DNA of 64,000 nucleotides from Candidatus Heritagella intestinalis (lineage in GTDB: Bacteria > Bacillota > Clostridia > Oscillospirales > Acutalibacteraceae), in assembly GCA_904420555.1 (NCBI GenBank), contig CAJFVO010000004.1, positions 186,001 through 250,000 on the forward strand, in the 5' to 3' direction. The notes under the pieces are model-generated. The model had not been told where the DNA came from. It did no database searches and saw nothing but the letters and a program-made list of their open reading frames with translations. A program made the position numbers and the translations under genes. Positions within the stretch are counted from its first letter, which is position 1, and each line of letters opens with the position of its first letter. Shown here in pieces: positions 39,938 to 48,421 of the stretch.

Positions 39938-40875
39938 CCTTTTTGTTCAGCGGCCAGGGGGCCCAGTATCCCGGTATGGGCAAGTCCCTCTATGAGAAGA
40001 ACACCGCTGCGAAATATACTTTTGAGCAGGCGGACGCCATCCGCCCCGGCACCTCCGCCCAGTGCTTTGCAGGCACCAAGGAGGAGCTGAGCCAGACCGT
40101 CAACACCCAGCCCTGCCTCTACTGCGTGGATTTGGCCGCAGCCGAGGCCCTGCGGGACGAGGGCATTGTCCCCGACGCCGTGGCGGGCTTCTCCCTGGGG
40201 GAGATTGCAGCCCTGACCTTTGCCGGGGTGTTCACCCGCCAGGACGGCTTTTCCTTTGTGTGCAAGCGCGGCCAGCACATGAGCGACGCCACCCAGAAAA
40301 CCGGCGGCAGCATGGCCGCAGTGCTCAAGCTCACCAACGAGAAGGTCAACGAGCTGGCCGCCCCCTATGACAAAGTGTTCCCCGTGAACTACAACTGCCC
40401 CGGGCAGGTTTCCGTGGCCGGGGAAAAAGAGCAGCTGGACGCTTTTTGCGGGGACTGCAAGGCAGCCGGCGCTCGGGTAGTGCCCCTGGCTGTCAGCGGC
40501 GCGTTCCATTCTCCCTTTATGGATGAAGCCGCCGCCGCTTTGGCAGAGGAGCTGAAGAGCATCCCGGTGCAGAAGGCCGTGGTGCCTGTGTACTCCAATG
40601 CCAGCGCAGAGCTGTATCCCGATGATGCCCAGGGTATCCGGGCCGCCATTGCCACCCAGGTGAACCACCCGGTCCAGTGGCAGGCCATTTTGGAAAAACT
40701 CCACGCCGATGGCTTTGACACCTTTATTGAGTGCGGCGCAGGCAAGACCCTGGCCGGCCTGGTGAAGAAGACCCTCAAGGGCGTGAACATTTATAACGTA
40801 GAAGATGATGACGGCCTGAAAGCCGTTGTGGACGCGCTGAAGGCCGAGGCTGCCGGCGCGGAGAATATCCAGTAA
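39925..40875 (+). CDS. fabD: Malonyl-CoA:ACP transacylase
   Basis: 316 residues. Transfers malonyl from CoA to acyl carrier protein. Motifs: FLFSGQGAQYPGMG (oxyanion region), the nucleophile in AGFSLGEIAAL (GxSLG, Ser about 93; the usual GHSLG has Phe for His here), Arg in CKRGQHM (about 118), and the catalytic His in SGAFHSPFM (about 200), then QVNHPVQW. The start lies within fabK, showing translational coupling. A 17-bp gap precedes fabG. Cytoplasmic. Confidence 0.95.
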   Translation: MGKIAFLFSGQGAQYPGMGKSLYEKNTAAKYTFEQADAIRPGTSAQCFAGTKEELSQTVNTQPCLYCVDLAAAEALRDEGIVPDAVAGFSLGEIAALTFAGVFTRQDGFSFVCKRGQHMSDATQKTGGSMAAVLKLTNEKVNELAAPYDKVFPVNYNCPGQVSVAGEKEQLDAFCGDCKAAGARVVPLAVSGAFHSPFMDEAAAALAEELKSIPVQKAVVPVYSNASAELYPDDAQGIRAAIATQVNHPVQWQAILEKLHADGFDTFIECGAGKTLAGLVKKTLKGVNIYNVEDDDGLKAVVDALKAEAAGAENIQ

Positions 40876-40892
40876 GGAAGGGGATTATCATC

Positions 40893-41636
40893 ATGATGCT
40901 CGAAAATAAGGTGGCCGTCGTCACCGGCGGCGCTGCCGGTATCGGCCGTTCCATTGCCCTGACCATGGCAAAAGAGGGCGCCAATATCGCCATTCTGGAC
41001 GTGTGCAAGCCCGAGACCGCCCAGGAGGCCTGCGCCCTCATCGGGGAGACCGGCGCTGCGGTGAAGTTCTATCACTGCGACGTTTCCAACTTTGAGCTGG
41101 TGGACAGCACCATCAAGCAGGTCATTGCCGATTTGGGCGGCGTGGACATCCTGGTCAACAACGCCGGCATCACCCGGGACGCCCTGCTGGTGTCCATGAA
41201 GGAGGCCGACTTTGACGCCGTCATCGCCATCAACCTCAAGGGCGTGTTCAACACCATCCACGCCTGCTATCACCACTTTATGCGCAAGCGCAGCGGCCGG
41301 ATTATCAACATCTCTTCCGTTACCGGCCTCATGGGCAACCCGGGCCAGGCCAACTACACCGCCGCCAAGGCGGGCATTATCGGCCTGACCAAGACCACCG
41401 CCAAGGAGCTGGCTTCCCGGGGCGTTACCTGCAACGCCATCGCCCCCGGCTTTATCCAGACTGCCATGACCGACGTCCTCAGCGACAAGGCCAAGAAGGC
41501 TATGCTGGACGCCGTCCCCATGAAGCGCATGGGCCAGCCCGAGGACATCGCCAAGACCGCCCTGTATCTGGCCAGCGACCTGTCCTCCTATGTCACCGGT
41601 GAAGTCATCCGGGTAGACGGCGGCATGTGCATGTAA
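40893..41636 (+). CDS. fabG: 3-oxoacyl-ACP reductase
   Basis: 247 residues. NADPH-dependent short-chain dehydrogenase reducing beta-ketoacyl-ACP. Glycine-rich VVTGGAAGIGRSIA (about 10-23), NNAGIT (about 89), catalytic Ser (NISSVTGLMG, about 141), Tyr and Lys (YTAAKAG, about 154-158), and the C-terminal VRVDGG-type end (IRVDGGMCM). Two adjacent ATGs (40893 and 40896) follow AAGGAAGGGG; the first is used here. Position between fabD and fabF is as in streptococcal fab clusters. Confidence 0.95.
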   Translation: MMLENKVAVVTGGAAGIGRSIALTMAKEGANIAILDVCKPETAQEACALIGETGAAVKFYHCDVSNFELVDSTIKQVIADLGGVDILVNNAGITRDALLVSMKEADFDAVIAINLKGVFNTIHACYHHFMRKRSGRIINISSVTGLMGNPGQANYTAAKAGIIGLTKTTAKELASRGVTCNAIAPGFIQTAMTDVLSDKAKKAMLDAVPMKRMGQPEDIAKTALYLASDLSSYVTGEVIRVDGGMCM

Positions 41637-41688
41637 TCTTTTCATTCAGAAGAAATCCCATTATTTCGGAAATATCGGAGGTATCTCA

Positions 41689-42924
41689 ATGAGACGAGTT
41701 GTGATTACCGGAGTAGGCGCCGTTTCCCCTGTCGGCAATACTGCGGAAGAGACCTGGAGCAGCCTGATTGCAGGAAAAAGCGGCATCGGCCCTATTACCC
41801 ACTTTGACACCAGCGACCCCGCCTGCAAGGTCAAGCTGGCTGCGGAAGTGAAGGATTTTGACCCCTCCCTGTATATGGAAAAGGGCGACATCCGCAAGTC
41901 CGACCTCTATTCCCAGTATGCCATGGCCGCCGCTGTGCAGGCCATGCAGGACAGCGGGCTGGAGGGGAACATTGATTCCCAGCGCCTGGGCGTGTATGTA
42001 GGCTCCGGCATCGGCGGCATGGACACCTTTGTGGACCAGTGCAACACCCTGGAGCAGAAGGGCATGAAGCGGATCTCCCCCTTCTTTATCCCCATGATGA
42101 TTTCCAATATGGCGGCCGGCAACATCGCCATCCGCTTTAAGGCCAAGGGCCCCTCCATGTGCGTGACCACTGCCTGCGCCACCTCGGCCCACGCCATTGG
42201 CGAGGCCTTCCACACCGTGGCCCACGGCTATGCCGACGCCATGATTGCCGGCGGCGCGGAAGCCACCATCAATAAGCTGGCCGTAGCCGGCTTTACCAAC
42301 TGTAAGGCCCTGACCACCGAAGAGGACCCCAACCGTGCTTCCATCCCCTTTGACAAGGAGCGCAGCGGTTTTGTGATGGGCGAGGGCGGCGCAGTTCTGG
42401 TGCTGGAAGAGTATGAGCACGCCAAGGCCCGGGGCGCGAAAATCTATGCGGAAATCGTGGGCTATGGCAACACCAACGACGCTTACCACATGACCGCTCC
42501 CGAACCCAACGCAGAGGGTTCCGCCAAGAGCATTGAGCTGGCCGTGCAGGAAGCCGGGATGCCCGCAGACGCCGTGCTGTATATCAACGCCCACGGCACC
42601 AGCACCCCCCTCAACGACAAGACCGAGACCCTGGCCATCAAGAAGGCCCTGGGCGAGGAAGCGGCCCACAAGGCCATGGTCAGCTCCACCAAGAGCATGA
42701 CCGGCCATATGCTGGGCGCTACCGGCGCACTGGAAGCCATGGCCTGCGCTTATGCCCTGCGGGACGGCGTGGTGCCCCCCACCATCAACTATCGGGAGCC
42801 CGACCCGGAGTGCGATTTGGATTATGTTCCCAACGAGGCCCGGAAGGCCGATATTGAATATGCCATTACCACCAACCTGGGCTTTGGCGGCCACAACGCC
42901 TGCCTGGTGCTGAAAAAAATCTAA
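41689..42924 (+). CDS. fabF: 3-oxoacyl-ACP synthase II (KAS II)
   Basis: 411 residues. Elongating condensing enzyme. Catalytic Cys in VTTACATSAHAIGEA (about 163), first His in NAHGTSTPLNDKTET (about 303), Lys in SSTKSMTGHMLGATGA with the second His (about 340), and the glycine-rich NLGFGGHNACLVL end. The start VVITGVGAVSPVGN is diagnostic. GGAGG eight bases before the ATG. A 52-bp gap separates it from fabG without terminator or promoter. Confidence 0.97.
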   Translation: MRRVVITGVGAVSPVGNTAEETWSSLIAGKSGIGPITHFDTSDPACKVKLAAEVKDFDPSLYMEKGDIRKSDLYSQYAMAAAVQAMQDSGLEGNIDSQRLGVYVGSGIGGMDTFVDQCNTLEQKGMKRISPFFIPMMISNMAAGNIAIRFKAKGPSMCVTTACATSAHAIGEAFHTVAHGYADAMIAGGAEATINKLAVAGFTNCKALTTEEDPNRASIPFDKERSGFVMGEGGAVLVLEEYEHAKARGAKIYAEIVGYGNTNDAYHMTAPEPNAEGSAKSIELAVQEAGMPADAVLYINAHGTSTPLNDKTETLAIKKALGEEAAHKAMVSSTKSMTGHMLGATGALEAMACAYALRDGVVPPTINYREPDPECDLDYVPNEARKADIEYAITTNLGFGGHNACLVLKKI

Positions 42925-42940
42925 AGGAGGGCTTATCCCT

Positions 42941-43414
42941 ATGAATTTGGAAGAAATTCGCACGCTGGCGGAGATTATGAGCCAAAACGGCCTGACCGCC
43001 ATTGAGATTACCGAAGGGGAGACCAACATCCGCCTGGAAAAGGAACAGCCCCTGCCGGCTCCCGCTCCCATGTGCATCTCCGCCGCCCCCGCCGCTGTGC
43101 CGGCTGCCCCGGCCGCCGCTGCCGTCCCTGCGCAGGAAGCCGCCCCGGCCCCGGCCGCTCCCTCCGGCGACTTCAGCAACCTCCAGGAGGTCAAGTCCCC
43201 CATGGTGGGCGTGTTCTATGATTCCCCCTCCCCGGAGGCCGACCCCTATGTGAAGGTGGGCGACAAGGTCAAGAAGGGCGATGTGCTGTGCATCATTGAG
43301 GCCATGAAGCTCCTCAACGAAATCACGGCGGAATCCGATGGGGAAATCGTGGACATCTGCGCCCATAACGGCGACGTGGTGGAATACGGCCAGACCCTGT
43401 TTAAGATTTTTTAA
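42941..43414 (+). CDS. accB: Biotin carboxyl carrier protein of acetyl-CoA carboxylase
   Basis: 157 residues. N-terminal helical part (about 1-40), an Ala/Pro-rich flexible linker (about 42-78), then the biotinyl domain (about 80-157) with the biotin-accepting lysine in CIIEAMKLLNEI (about 122) and the VGDKVKKGD hairpin. Carries CO2 between AccC and AccA/AccD. AAGGAGG is 12 bases before the ATG. Tightly packed in the operon between fabF (16 bp) and fabZ (20 bp). Confidence 0.95.
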   Translation: MNLEEIRTLAEIMSQNGLTAIEITEGETNIRLEKEQPLPAPAPMCISAAPAAVPAAPAAAAVPAQEAAPAPAAPSGDFSNLQEVKSPMVGVFYDSPSPEADPYVKVGDKVKKGDVLCIIEAMKLLNEITAESDGEIVDICAHNGDVVEYGQTLFKIF

Positions 43415-43434
43415 GAGACGAGGAGGATGCTTTC

Positions 43435-43842
43435 ATGAATCGAGAAGAGTTGAAAGGAATCCTGCCCCACCGGGAGCCCATGCTCCTGCTGGATGAGGCG
43501 GAGCGGGTAGGCGAAGAAGCGGTGGGAAAATACACCGTCAAGGGCGATGAGTATTTCCTCCAGGGCCACTTCCCCGGGATGCCGGTGATGCCCGGCGTCA
43601 TCCAGCTGGAAATTATGGCCCAGACCTGCTGCGTCCTCATGCAGGACGAGGTCAAGGGGAAGAATACCTTCTATACCGGCATTGACAAGGCCCGGTTTAA
43701 GAATAAGGTGCTGCCCGGGGACACCCTGGAAATGCACTGCAGCCTGGTGAAGAGCCGCCCGCCCTTCTATTTTGCCAAGGGAAAGGGCTATGTCAACGGC
43801 AAGCTGGCCGTCAGCGCGGAGCTTTCCTTTGCGCTTCTGTAA
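43435..43842 (+). CDS. fabZ: 3-hydroxyacyl-ACP dehydratase
   Basis: 135 residues. Hot-dog fold dehydratase removing water from 3-hydroxyacyl-ACP. Visible: ILPHREPMLLLDEAERV at the start, active-site His in LQGHFPGMPVMPGVIQLE (about 47) with the catalytic Glu (about 62), then MAQTCCVLM and the IDKARFKNKVLPGD strand. Length as in FabZ rather than the longer FabA. No FabM/FabA-type isomerase is in the cluster, so how unsaturated fatty acids are made is not shown here. Confidence 0.95.
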   Translation: MNREELKGILPHREPMLLLDEAERVGEEAVGKYTVKGDEYFLQGHFPGMPVMPGVIQLEIMAQTCCVLMQDEVKGKNTFYTGIDKARFKNKVLPGDTLEMHCSLVKSRPPFYFAKGKGYVNGKLAVSAELSFALL

Positions 43843-43857
43843 AGGAGGGCAGCCCTG

Positions 43858-45216
43858 ATGTTTTCCAAAATTCTGATTGCCAACCGGGGCGAAATCGCCG
43901 TGCGGATTATCCGCGCCTGCAAGGAGATGGGCATCTCCACGGTGGCGGTGTTTTCCGAGGCGGACCGGGAGGCCCTGCATGTGAGCATGGCGGACGAGAG
44001 CGTCTGCATCGGCCCGGCCCCTGTGCAGGAAAGCTATCTGAACATGACCGCCATTATTTCCGCGGCTGTGGCCACTCGGGCGGAGGCCATCCATCCCGGC
44101 TATGGCCTGCTTTCTGAAAACGCCCGGTTCGCCGAGCTGTGCCAGCAGTGCCATATCGCCTTTATCGGCCCCAGCCCGGAGGTTATCTCCAAAATGGGGG
44201 ATAAGGACATTGCCCGCAAGACCATGATGGCTGCCGGCGTGCCGGTTATCCCCGGCTGCGACGTTATCGAGGACGTCCACGAGGCCCACAAGAAGGCCGA
44301 CGAAATCGGCTACCCCCTGCTGGTGAAGGCCCGCAGCGGCGGCGGCGGCCGCGGTATCCGCAAGGTGGAGCGCAGCGAGGATTTCGAGAGCGCTTTCCTC
44401 ACCGCTTCCAGCGAGGCGGAGAAGGCCTTCGGCGACGGCGGCGTGTATATGGAGAAGTTCCTCTATCCCGCCAAGCACATTGAGATGCAGCTCCTCTGCG
44501 ACCAGCAGGGGAACGTGGTGGCCCTGGGCGAGCGGGAATGCTCGGTCCAGCGGAAGAACCAGAAGCTCATTGAGGAGAGCCCCGCCAACACCCTGACCCC
44601 GGAGAACCGGAAAAAGATGATTGACGTGGCGGTGCGTGCCGCTAAGGCCGCCCACTATACCAGCGTGGGCACCATTGAGTTCCTCATGGACAAGGACGGG
44701 AGCTTCTACTTTATGGAGATGAACACCCGCCTCCAGGTGGAGCACTCTGTCACCGAGATGGTCAGCAACATCGACATTGTCAAGTGGCAGATCCGTATTG
44801 CCGCCGGGGTGCCCCTCTCTTTCAAACAGGAGGATGTGCGCCTTACCGGCCACGCCATTGAGTGCCGCATTAACGCCGAGAACCCGGACAAGGATTTCCG
44901 TCCCAGCTGCGGCCGGATTACTCTGCTCCACGTCCCCGGCGGGCCCTTTGTGCGGTTTGACACCGCCCTGTATCAGGACTACATGATACCGCCCTTCTAT
45001 GATTCCATGGTGGGCAAGCTCATTGTCTGCGCCCAGACCCGGGAGGAGGCCATCCGCAAGATGCAGGCCGCCCTGTGCGAGCTGATCGTGGAGGGTGTGG
45101 AACATAACGCCGAGCTCCACATGGAGATTTTGAGCGACCCGGAATTTGCCGGCGGCGACTACTACACCAATTACATGGAAAAACGGGAGAAAGCCCGGGA
45201 TAAGGAGGTCTCCTGA
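43858..45216 (+). CDS. accC: Biotin carboxylase subunit of acetyl-CoA carboxylase
   Basis: 452 residues. ATP-dependent carboxylation of biotin on AccB. ATP-grasp enzyme: FSKILIANRGEIAVRIIRACKEMG at the start, HPGYGLLSENARFAELC, the glycine-rich loop RSGGGGRGIRKV (about 160-171), EKF, and active-site residues in MEMNTRLQVEHSVTEMV (about 285-300: Glu, Asn, Arg). C-terminal HAIECRINAEN. AAGGAGG ahead of the ATG. The stop codon shares a base with the accD start (TGATG), giving translational coupling. Confidence 0.97.
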   Translation: MFSKILIANRGEIAVRIIRACKEMGISTVAVFSEADREALHVSMADESVCIGPAPVQESYLNMTAIISAAVATRAEAIHPGYGLLSENARFAELCQQCHIAFIGPSPEVISKMGDKDIARKTMMAAGVPVIPGCDVIEDVHEAHKKADEIGYPLLVKARSGGGGRGIRKVERSEDFESAFLTASSEAEKAFGDGGVYMEKFLYPAKHIEMQLLCDQQGNVVALGERECSVQRKNQKLIEESPANTLTPENRKKMIDVAVRAAKAAHYTSVGTIEFLMDKDGSFYFMEMNTRLQVEHSVTEMVSNIDIVKWQIRIAAGVPLSFKQEDVRLTGHAIECRINAENPDKDFRPSCGRITLLHVPGGPFVRFDTALYQDYMIPPFYDSMVGKLIVCAQTREEAIRKMQAALCELIVEGVEHNAELHMEILSDPEFAGGDYYTNYMEKREKARDKEVS

Positions 45217-46118
45217 TGCTTCCCAAGAATTTATTCAAAAAACCCATGAATACCTTGGAGAACGCTTATGAAAAGCTCACCAAAACTGCCGCGCCGGATG
45301 TGCCCAGCGAAATGTGCACCTCCTGCCCGGAGTGCCGCGCTATGCTGTTCTCCAGCGACCTCAGCGAAAACAACAACGTCTGCCCCAAGTGCGGCCACCA
45401 TTTCCGCATTAACGCCCGGCAGCGCATCAGCATGATTGCCGATGAAGGCACCTTCCAGGAGCTCTATGGGGAACTGCGCTCCAAGAATGTCATCGGCTTC
45501 CCCAATTACGATAAAAAGCTCAAGCATGCCTATCTGGACAGTGCCGAAAGGGAAAGCGTGGTCTGCGGCACTGCGGAGGTGGGCGGCTGGCCCTGCTGCC
45601 TGTTTGTCATGGAGCCCTATTTCATGATGGGCAGCATGGGCACTGTGGCCGGGGAAAAGATTACCCGGATTTTTGAATACGCCACTGTCCACCACCTGCC
45701 GGTGATTGGATTCACTGTTTCCGGCGGCGCCCGGATGCAGGAGGGCATCCTCTCCCTGATGCAGATGGCCAAGACCAGCGGCGCGGTGAAGCGCCACAGT
45801 GAAGCCGGCGGTTTGTATATCACCGTCCTCACAGACCCCACCACCGGCGGCGTCACCGCCAGCTTTGCCATGGATGCGGACATCACCCTGGCGGAGCCCA
45901 AGGCCCTCATTGGCTTTGCCGGCCCCCGGGTCATTGAGCAGACCATCCGGCAGAAGCTGCCGGCAGGCTTCCAGCGGGCGGAGTTCCAGCTGGAAAAGGG
46001 CTTTGTGGACGCTGTGGTCCCCAGAGGGGAACAGAAGGAATACCTGACCCGGCTGCTTTCCTTCCACGCCCCGGCGGAAGAGGTTGCCAAGAAGAAGGAG
46101 GCGTCTGCAAATGGCTGA
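45216..46118 (+). CDS. accD: Acetyl-CoA carboxylase carboxyltransferase beta subunit
   Basis: 300 residues. Forms the carboxyltransferase with AccA. N-terminal four-cysteine zinc ribbon (CTSCPECRAMLF and CPKCGHHFRI, about 34-62), then the crotonase-like domain with GGARMQEGILSLMQMAKTS (oxyanion region, about 168-186), DPTTGGVTASFAMDADI and AEPKALIGFAGPRVIEQT. The start codon overlaps the accC stop. The 3' end overlaps the accA start by eight bases, so subunits AccC, AccD and AccA are coupled. Confidence 0.96.
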   Translation: MLPKNLFKKPMNTLENAYEKLTKTAAPDVPSEMCTSCPECRAMLFSSDLSENNNVCPKCGHHFRINARQRISMIADEGTFQELYGELRSKNVIGFPNYDKKLKHAYLDSAERESVVCGTAEVGGWPCCLFVMEPYFMMGSMGTVAGEKITRIFEYATVHHLPVIGFTVSGGARMQEGILSLMQMAKTSGAVKRHSEAGGLYITVLTDPTTGGVTASFAMDADITLAEPKALIGFAGPRVIEQTIRQKLPAGFQRAEFQLEKGFVDAVVPRGEQKEYLTRLLSFHAPAEEVAKKKEASANG

Positions 46119-46908
46119 AGCATATGAGCGCGTCATGGCGGCCCGTGCCAAAGGCCGGCCCACCACCATGCGGTTTATTGAAAATATCTTCACGGATTTC
46201 ACCGAGCTCCACGGCGACCGCCGTTTTGGCGACGATAAAGCCATTGTAGCCGGGATTGCCCGGCTGGGCGAAATGCCGGTGACGGTTATCGGCATGGAGA
46301 AGGGCGCGGACACCAAGGAGAAGGTGTCCCGGAACTTCGGTTCCCCCCACCCGGAAGGCTACCGCAAGGCCCTGCGCCTGATGAAGCAGGCGGAGAAGTT
46401 CCACCGCCCGGTGGTGTGCTTTGTGGATACCTCCGGCGCTTACTGCGGCATCTCCGCCGAGGAGCGGGGCCAGGCCCAGGCTATTGCCGAGAACCTCATG
46501 GAGATGATGGCCCTGAAAACCCCGGTGATCTCCGTTCTCATTGGCGAAGGCGGCAGCGGCGGCGCTATCGGCCTGGCTGTGGCCGACGAGGTCTGGATGC
46601 TGGAAAACGCCTGGTATTCCGTGATTTCCCCGGAGGGCTGCGCCAGCATCCTCTGGAAAGACAGCGGCAAAATGAAGGAAGCCGCCGCCTGCCTGAAGCT
46701 GACGGCAGACGACCTGTATTCCTTCGGGGTCATTGAGCAGGTGATCTCCGAGCATGACGGCGATTTTGTCCCCGTGTATGAGGAGCTCAAGGAGAAGCTG
46801 GCCAAGATGCTGGCAAAGAACAGCAGCCTGCCAATCGAAACCCTTTTGGACAATCGTTATAACCGGTTCCGCCGTATCGGCGCCCCGGGAGAAATCCCGA
46901 CGCCCTGA
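46111..46908 (+). CDS. accA: Acetyl-CoA carboxylase carboxyltransferase alpha subunit
   Basis: 265 residues from the ATG at 46111, with GAAGGAGG at 46093-46100; the longer frame from 46084 lies wholly inside accD. Crotonase-like fold: DFTELHGDRRFGDDKAIVAGIARL, NFGSPHPEGYRKALRLMKQAEKF, PVVCFVDTSGAYCGISAEERGQAQAIAENL (CoA/biotin site, about 105-134), LIGEGGSGGAIGLAVAD and SVISPEGCASILWKD. Shorter than the Escherichia coli subunit (319 residues), as usual in Bacillota with fused-order operons. Last gene; a strong terminator follows at 46923-46967. Confidence 0.96.
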   Translation: MAEAYERVMAARAKGRPTTMRFIENIFTDFTELHGDRRFGDDKAIVAGIARLGEMPVTVIGMEKGADTKEKVSRNFGSPHPEGYRKALRLMKQAEKFHRPVVCFVDTSGAYCGISAEERGQAQAIAENLMEMMALKTPVISVLIGEGGSGGAIGLAVADEVWMLENAWYSVISPEGCASILWKDSGKMKEAAACLKLTADDLYSFGVIEQVISEHDGDFVPVYEELKEKLAKMLAKNSSLPIETLLDNRYNRFRRIGAPGEIPTP

Positions 46909-46922
46909 CGGAAACGAAAATC

Positions 46923-46967
46923 AGCCCTGGAGGGCGGGAGCAATCCCCCTCTCCGGGGCTTTTTTTG
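46923..46967 (+). terminator. Terminator of the fab/acc operon
   Basis: AGCCCTGGAGGG pairs with CCCTCTCCGGGGCT (12 bp with G-U pairs) followed by seven T's, 15 bp after accA. Confidence 0.9.
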
Positions 46968-46979
46968 CAAAATTTTGAT

Positions 46980-47047
46980 AACTGTACTATTGACATTCAT
47001 ACAGTTATAGGGTAAGATATAACTGTAATACTACACATCATACAGTT
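46980..47047. promoter_or_regulatory. Promoter with paired operators of the GntR/ABC operon
   Basis: Two operators of identical form, AACTGTA-N13-TACAGTT, at 46980-47006 and 47021-47047 (41 bp apart, about four helical turns). The promoter TTGACA (46990-46995), 17 bp, TAAGAT (47013-47018) has its -35 inside the first operator and its -10 between the two; the second covers the expected start site. This predicts tight autorepression by the GntR-type protein encoded next. Confidence 0.8.
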
Positions 47048-47120
47048 GGAAAAGGGGTTCCACATCCCTTTGCCGGAAACACGGAAAAAGGGTCAATAGC
47101 CCAAAGAAAGGAGTGGCAGG

Positions 47121-47525
47121 ATGGGGATTTTTACTTTGAATCCGGCGGGAAGGCAGCCCATTTATGAGCAGCTCTATCAGTCGGTGGTAAAGATGGCGGC
47201 TCTGGGCGTGCTGGCCGAAAATGAGCAGCTCCCCTCAGTGCGCAGCGTGGCCCAGGAGCTGGGCGTCAACGTGAACACCGTGCAGAAGGCCTATCAAATG
47301 CTGGAGCGGGACGGGGTCATCGTCTCCTATGCGGGGAAGGGCTCGTTTTTGGCTTCCGGGGAGCAGGCGCTGCACCGGCGGCAGGACACCGCAAAGACCT
47401 CCCTGCGGGAGGCGGCCCGGCAGGCTTCGGAGTGCGGCGTGCCGGAAGAGGAGATTCTGGACTGTGCCCGGGAAGGGGCAAGATTGGGCCGGGGAGGCCC
47501 GGAGAAAGGTGGCGGGAGCGTATGA
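47121..47525 (+). CDS. GntR-family regulator, YtrA subfamily
   Basis: 134 residues. Winged helix-turn-helix at about 12-78: PIYEQLYQSVVKMAALGVLAENEQLPSVRSVAQELGVNVNTVQKAYQMLERDGVIVSYAGKGSFL, a typical GntR DNA-binding domain. It is followed by only a short helical tail (about 85-134), the YtrA-type dimerisation extension. YtrA regulators repress ABC exporter operons and respond to cell-wall antibiotics in Bacillus. It leads an operon with the ATPase (four-base ATGA overlap), permease and lipoprotein. Two matched operators sit on its promoter. Confidence 0.92.
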   Translation: MGIFTLNPAGRQPIYEQLYQSVVKMAALGVLAENEQLPSVRSVAQELGVNVNTVQKAYQMLERDGVIVSYAGKGSFLASGEQALHRRQDTAKTSLREAARQASECGVPEEEILDCAREGARLGRGGPEKGGGSV

Positions 47526-48421
47526 TCGCAGTACAACAGCTTGTCAAACGGTTTGGGGAGAAAGCCGCCCTGGACGGCATCAGCTTGCAGGTGGAGACCG
47601 GTTCGGTGTTCGGCCTGGTGGGCTCCAACGGGGCGGGGAAATCCACCCTGCTGCGGACGTTGGCCGGGGTCTACCGGCCCGACGGCGGGCAGATTCGGGT
47701 GGACGGGGTCTCCCCCTATGAAAACAGCGAAGTGAAGGGGCGAATCTTCTTTGTGCCGGATTACCCCTATTTCCTGCCCAAGGCTTCCTTGGAGGAAATG
47801 GCCCTTCTCTACCGGCGGACCTATCGCCGGTGGAACCAGGAGCGGTATGGGGAGCTGTGCCGCATCTTCGCCCTGGACGCCAAAGGCCGGCTCCACAACT
47901 TCTCCAAGGGGATGCAGCGGCAGGCAGCCTTGGTGCTGGCCCTTTCCTGCCAGCCGGACCTGCTCCTGCTGGATGAAATCTTCGACGGCCTGGACCCGGT
48001 GGTGCGCCAGCTTCTGAAAAAGCTCCTGGCCCAGGAGGTCAGCGACCGGGCCATGACCGTGGTTATCGCTTCCCACAACCTGCGGGAGCTGGAGGACGTC
48101 TGCGACCATGTGGGCTTCCTGCATCGGGGCGGCGTGCTCATGGAGCAGGAGCTGGACAGTTTGCGTTTGGGCATCCACAAAATCCAGGCGGTGTTCCGGA
48201 ATCTGCCGGAGCGCAGCCAGCTTTCCGGCTTGGACATTGTCCGTTGGGAGGTCCGGGGCTCCCTGGTGAACATGGTGGTCCGTGGGGACGAAGAGGCGGT
48301 GCTGCAAGCGCTGCAGCCCTGGGAGCCGGTATTTGCGGAATCTCTTCCCCTGACCTTGGAGGAAGTATTTATCAGTGAAATGGAGGCGGCAGGCTATGAC
48401 ATCGACAACATCCTTTCGTAA
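47522..48421 (+). CDS. ABC transporter ATP-binding protein (YtrB-like)
   Basis: 299 residues from the ATG at 47522, overlapping the GntR stop. Walker A GSNGAGKSTLL (about 37-47), Q-loop replaced by FFVPDYPYFLPK, signature FSKGM (in place of LSGGQ), Walker B LLLLDEIFDGLD (about 155-166) and H-loop ASHN. The last 80 residues form the accessory domain common in exporters of this group. Pairs with the 655-residue permease, whose start lies inside this gene. The degenerate signature with an intact Walker B is common in YtrB-like ATPases. Confidence 0.9.
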   Translation: MIAVQQLVKRFGEKAALDGISLQVETGSVFGLVGSNGAGKSTLLRTLAGVYRPDGGQIRVDGVSPYENSEVKGRIFFVPDYPYFLPKASLEEMALLYRRTYRRWNQERYGELCRIFALDAKGRLHNFSKGMQRQAALVLALSCQPDLLLLDEIFDGLDPVVRQLLKKLLAQEVSDRAMTVVIASHNLRELEDVCDHVGFLHRGGVLMEQELDSLRLGIHKIQAVFRNLPERSQLSGLDIVRWEVRGSLVNMVVRGDEEAVLQALQPWEPVFAESLPLTLEEVFISEMEAAGYDIDNILS

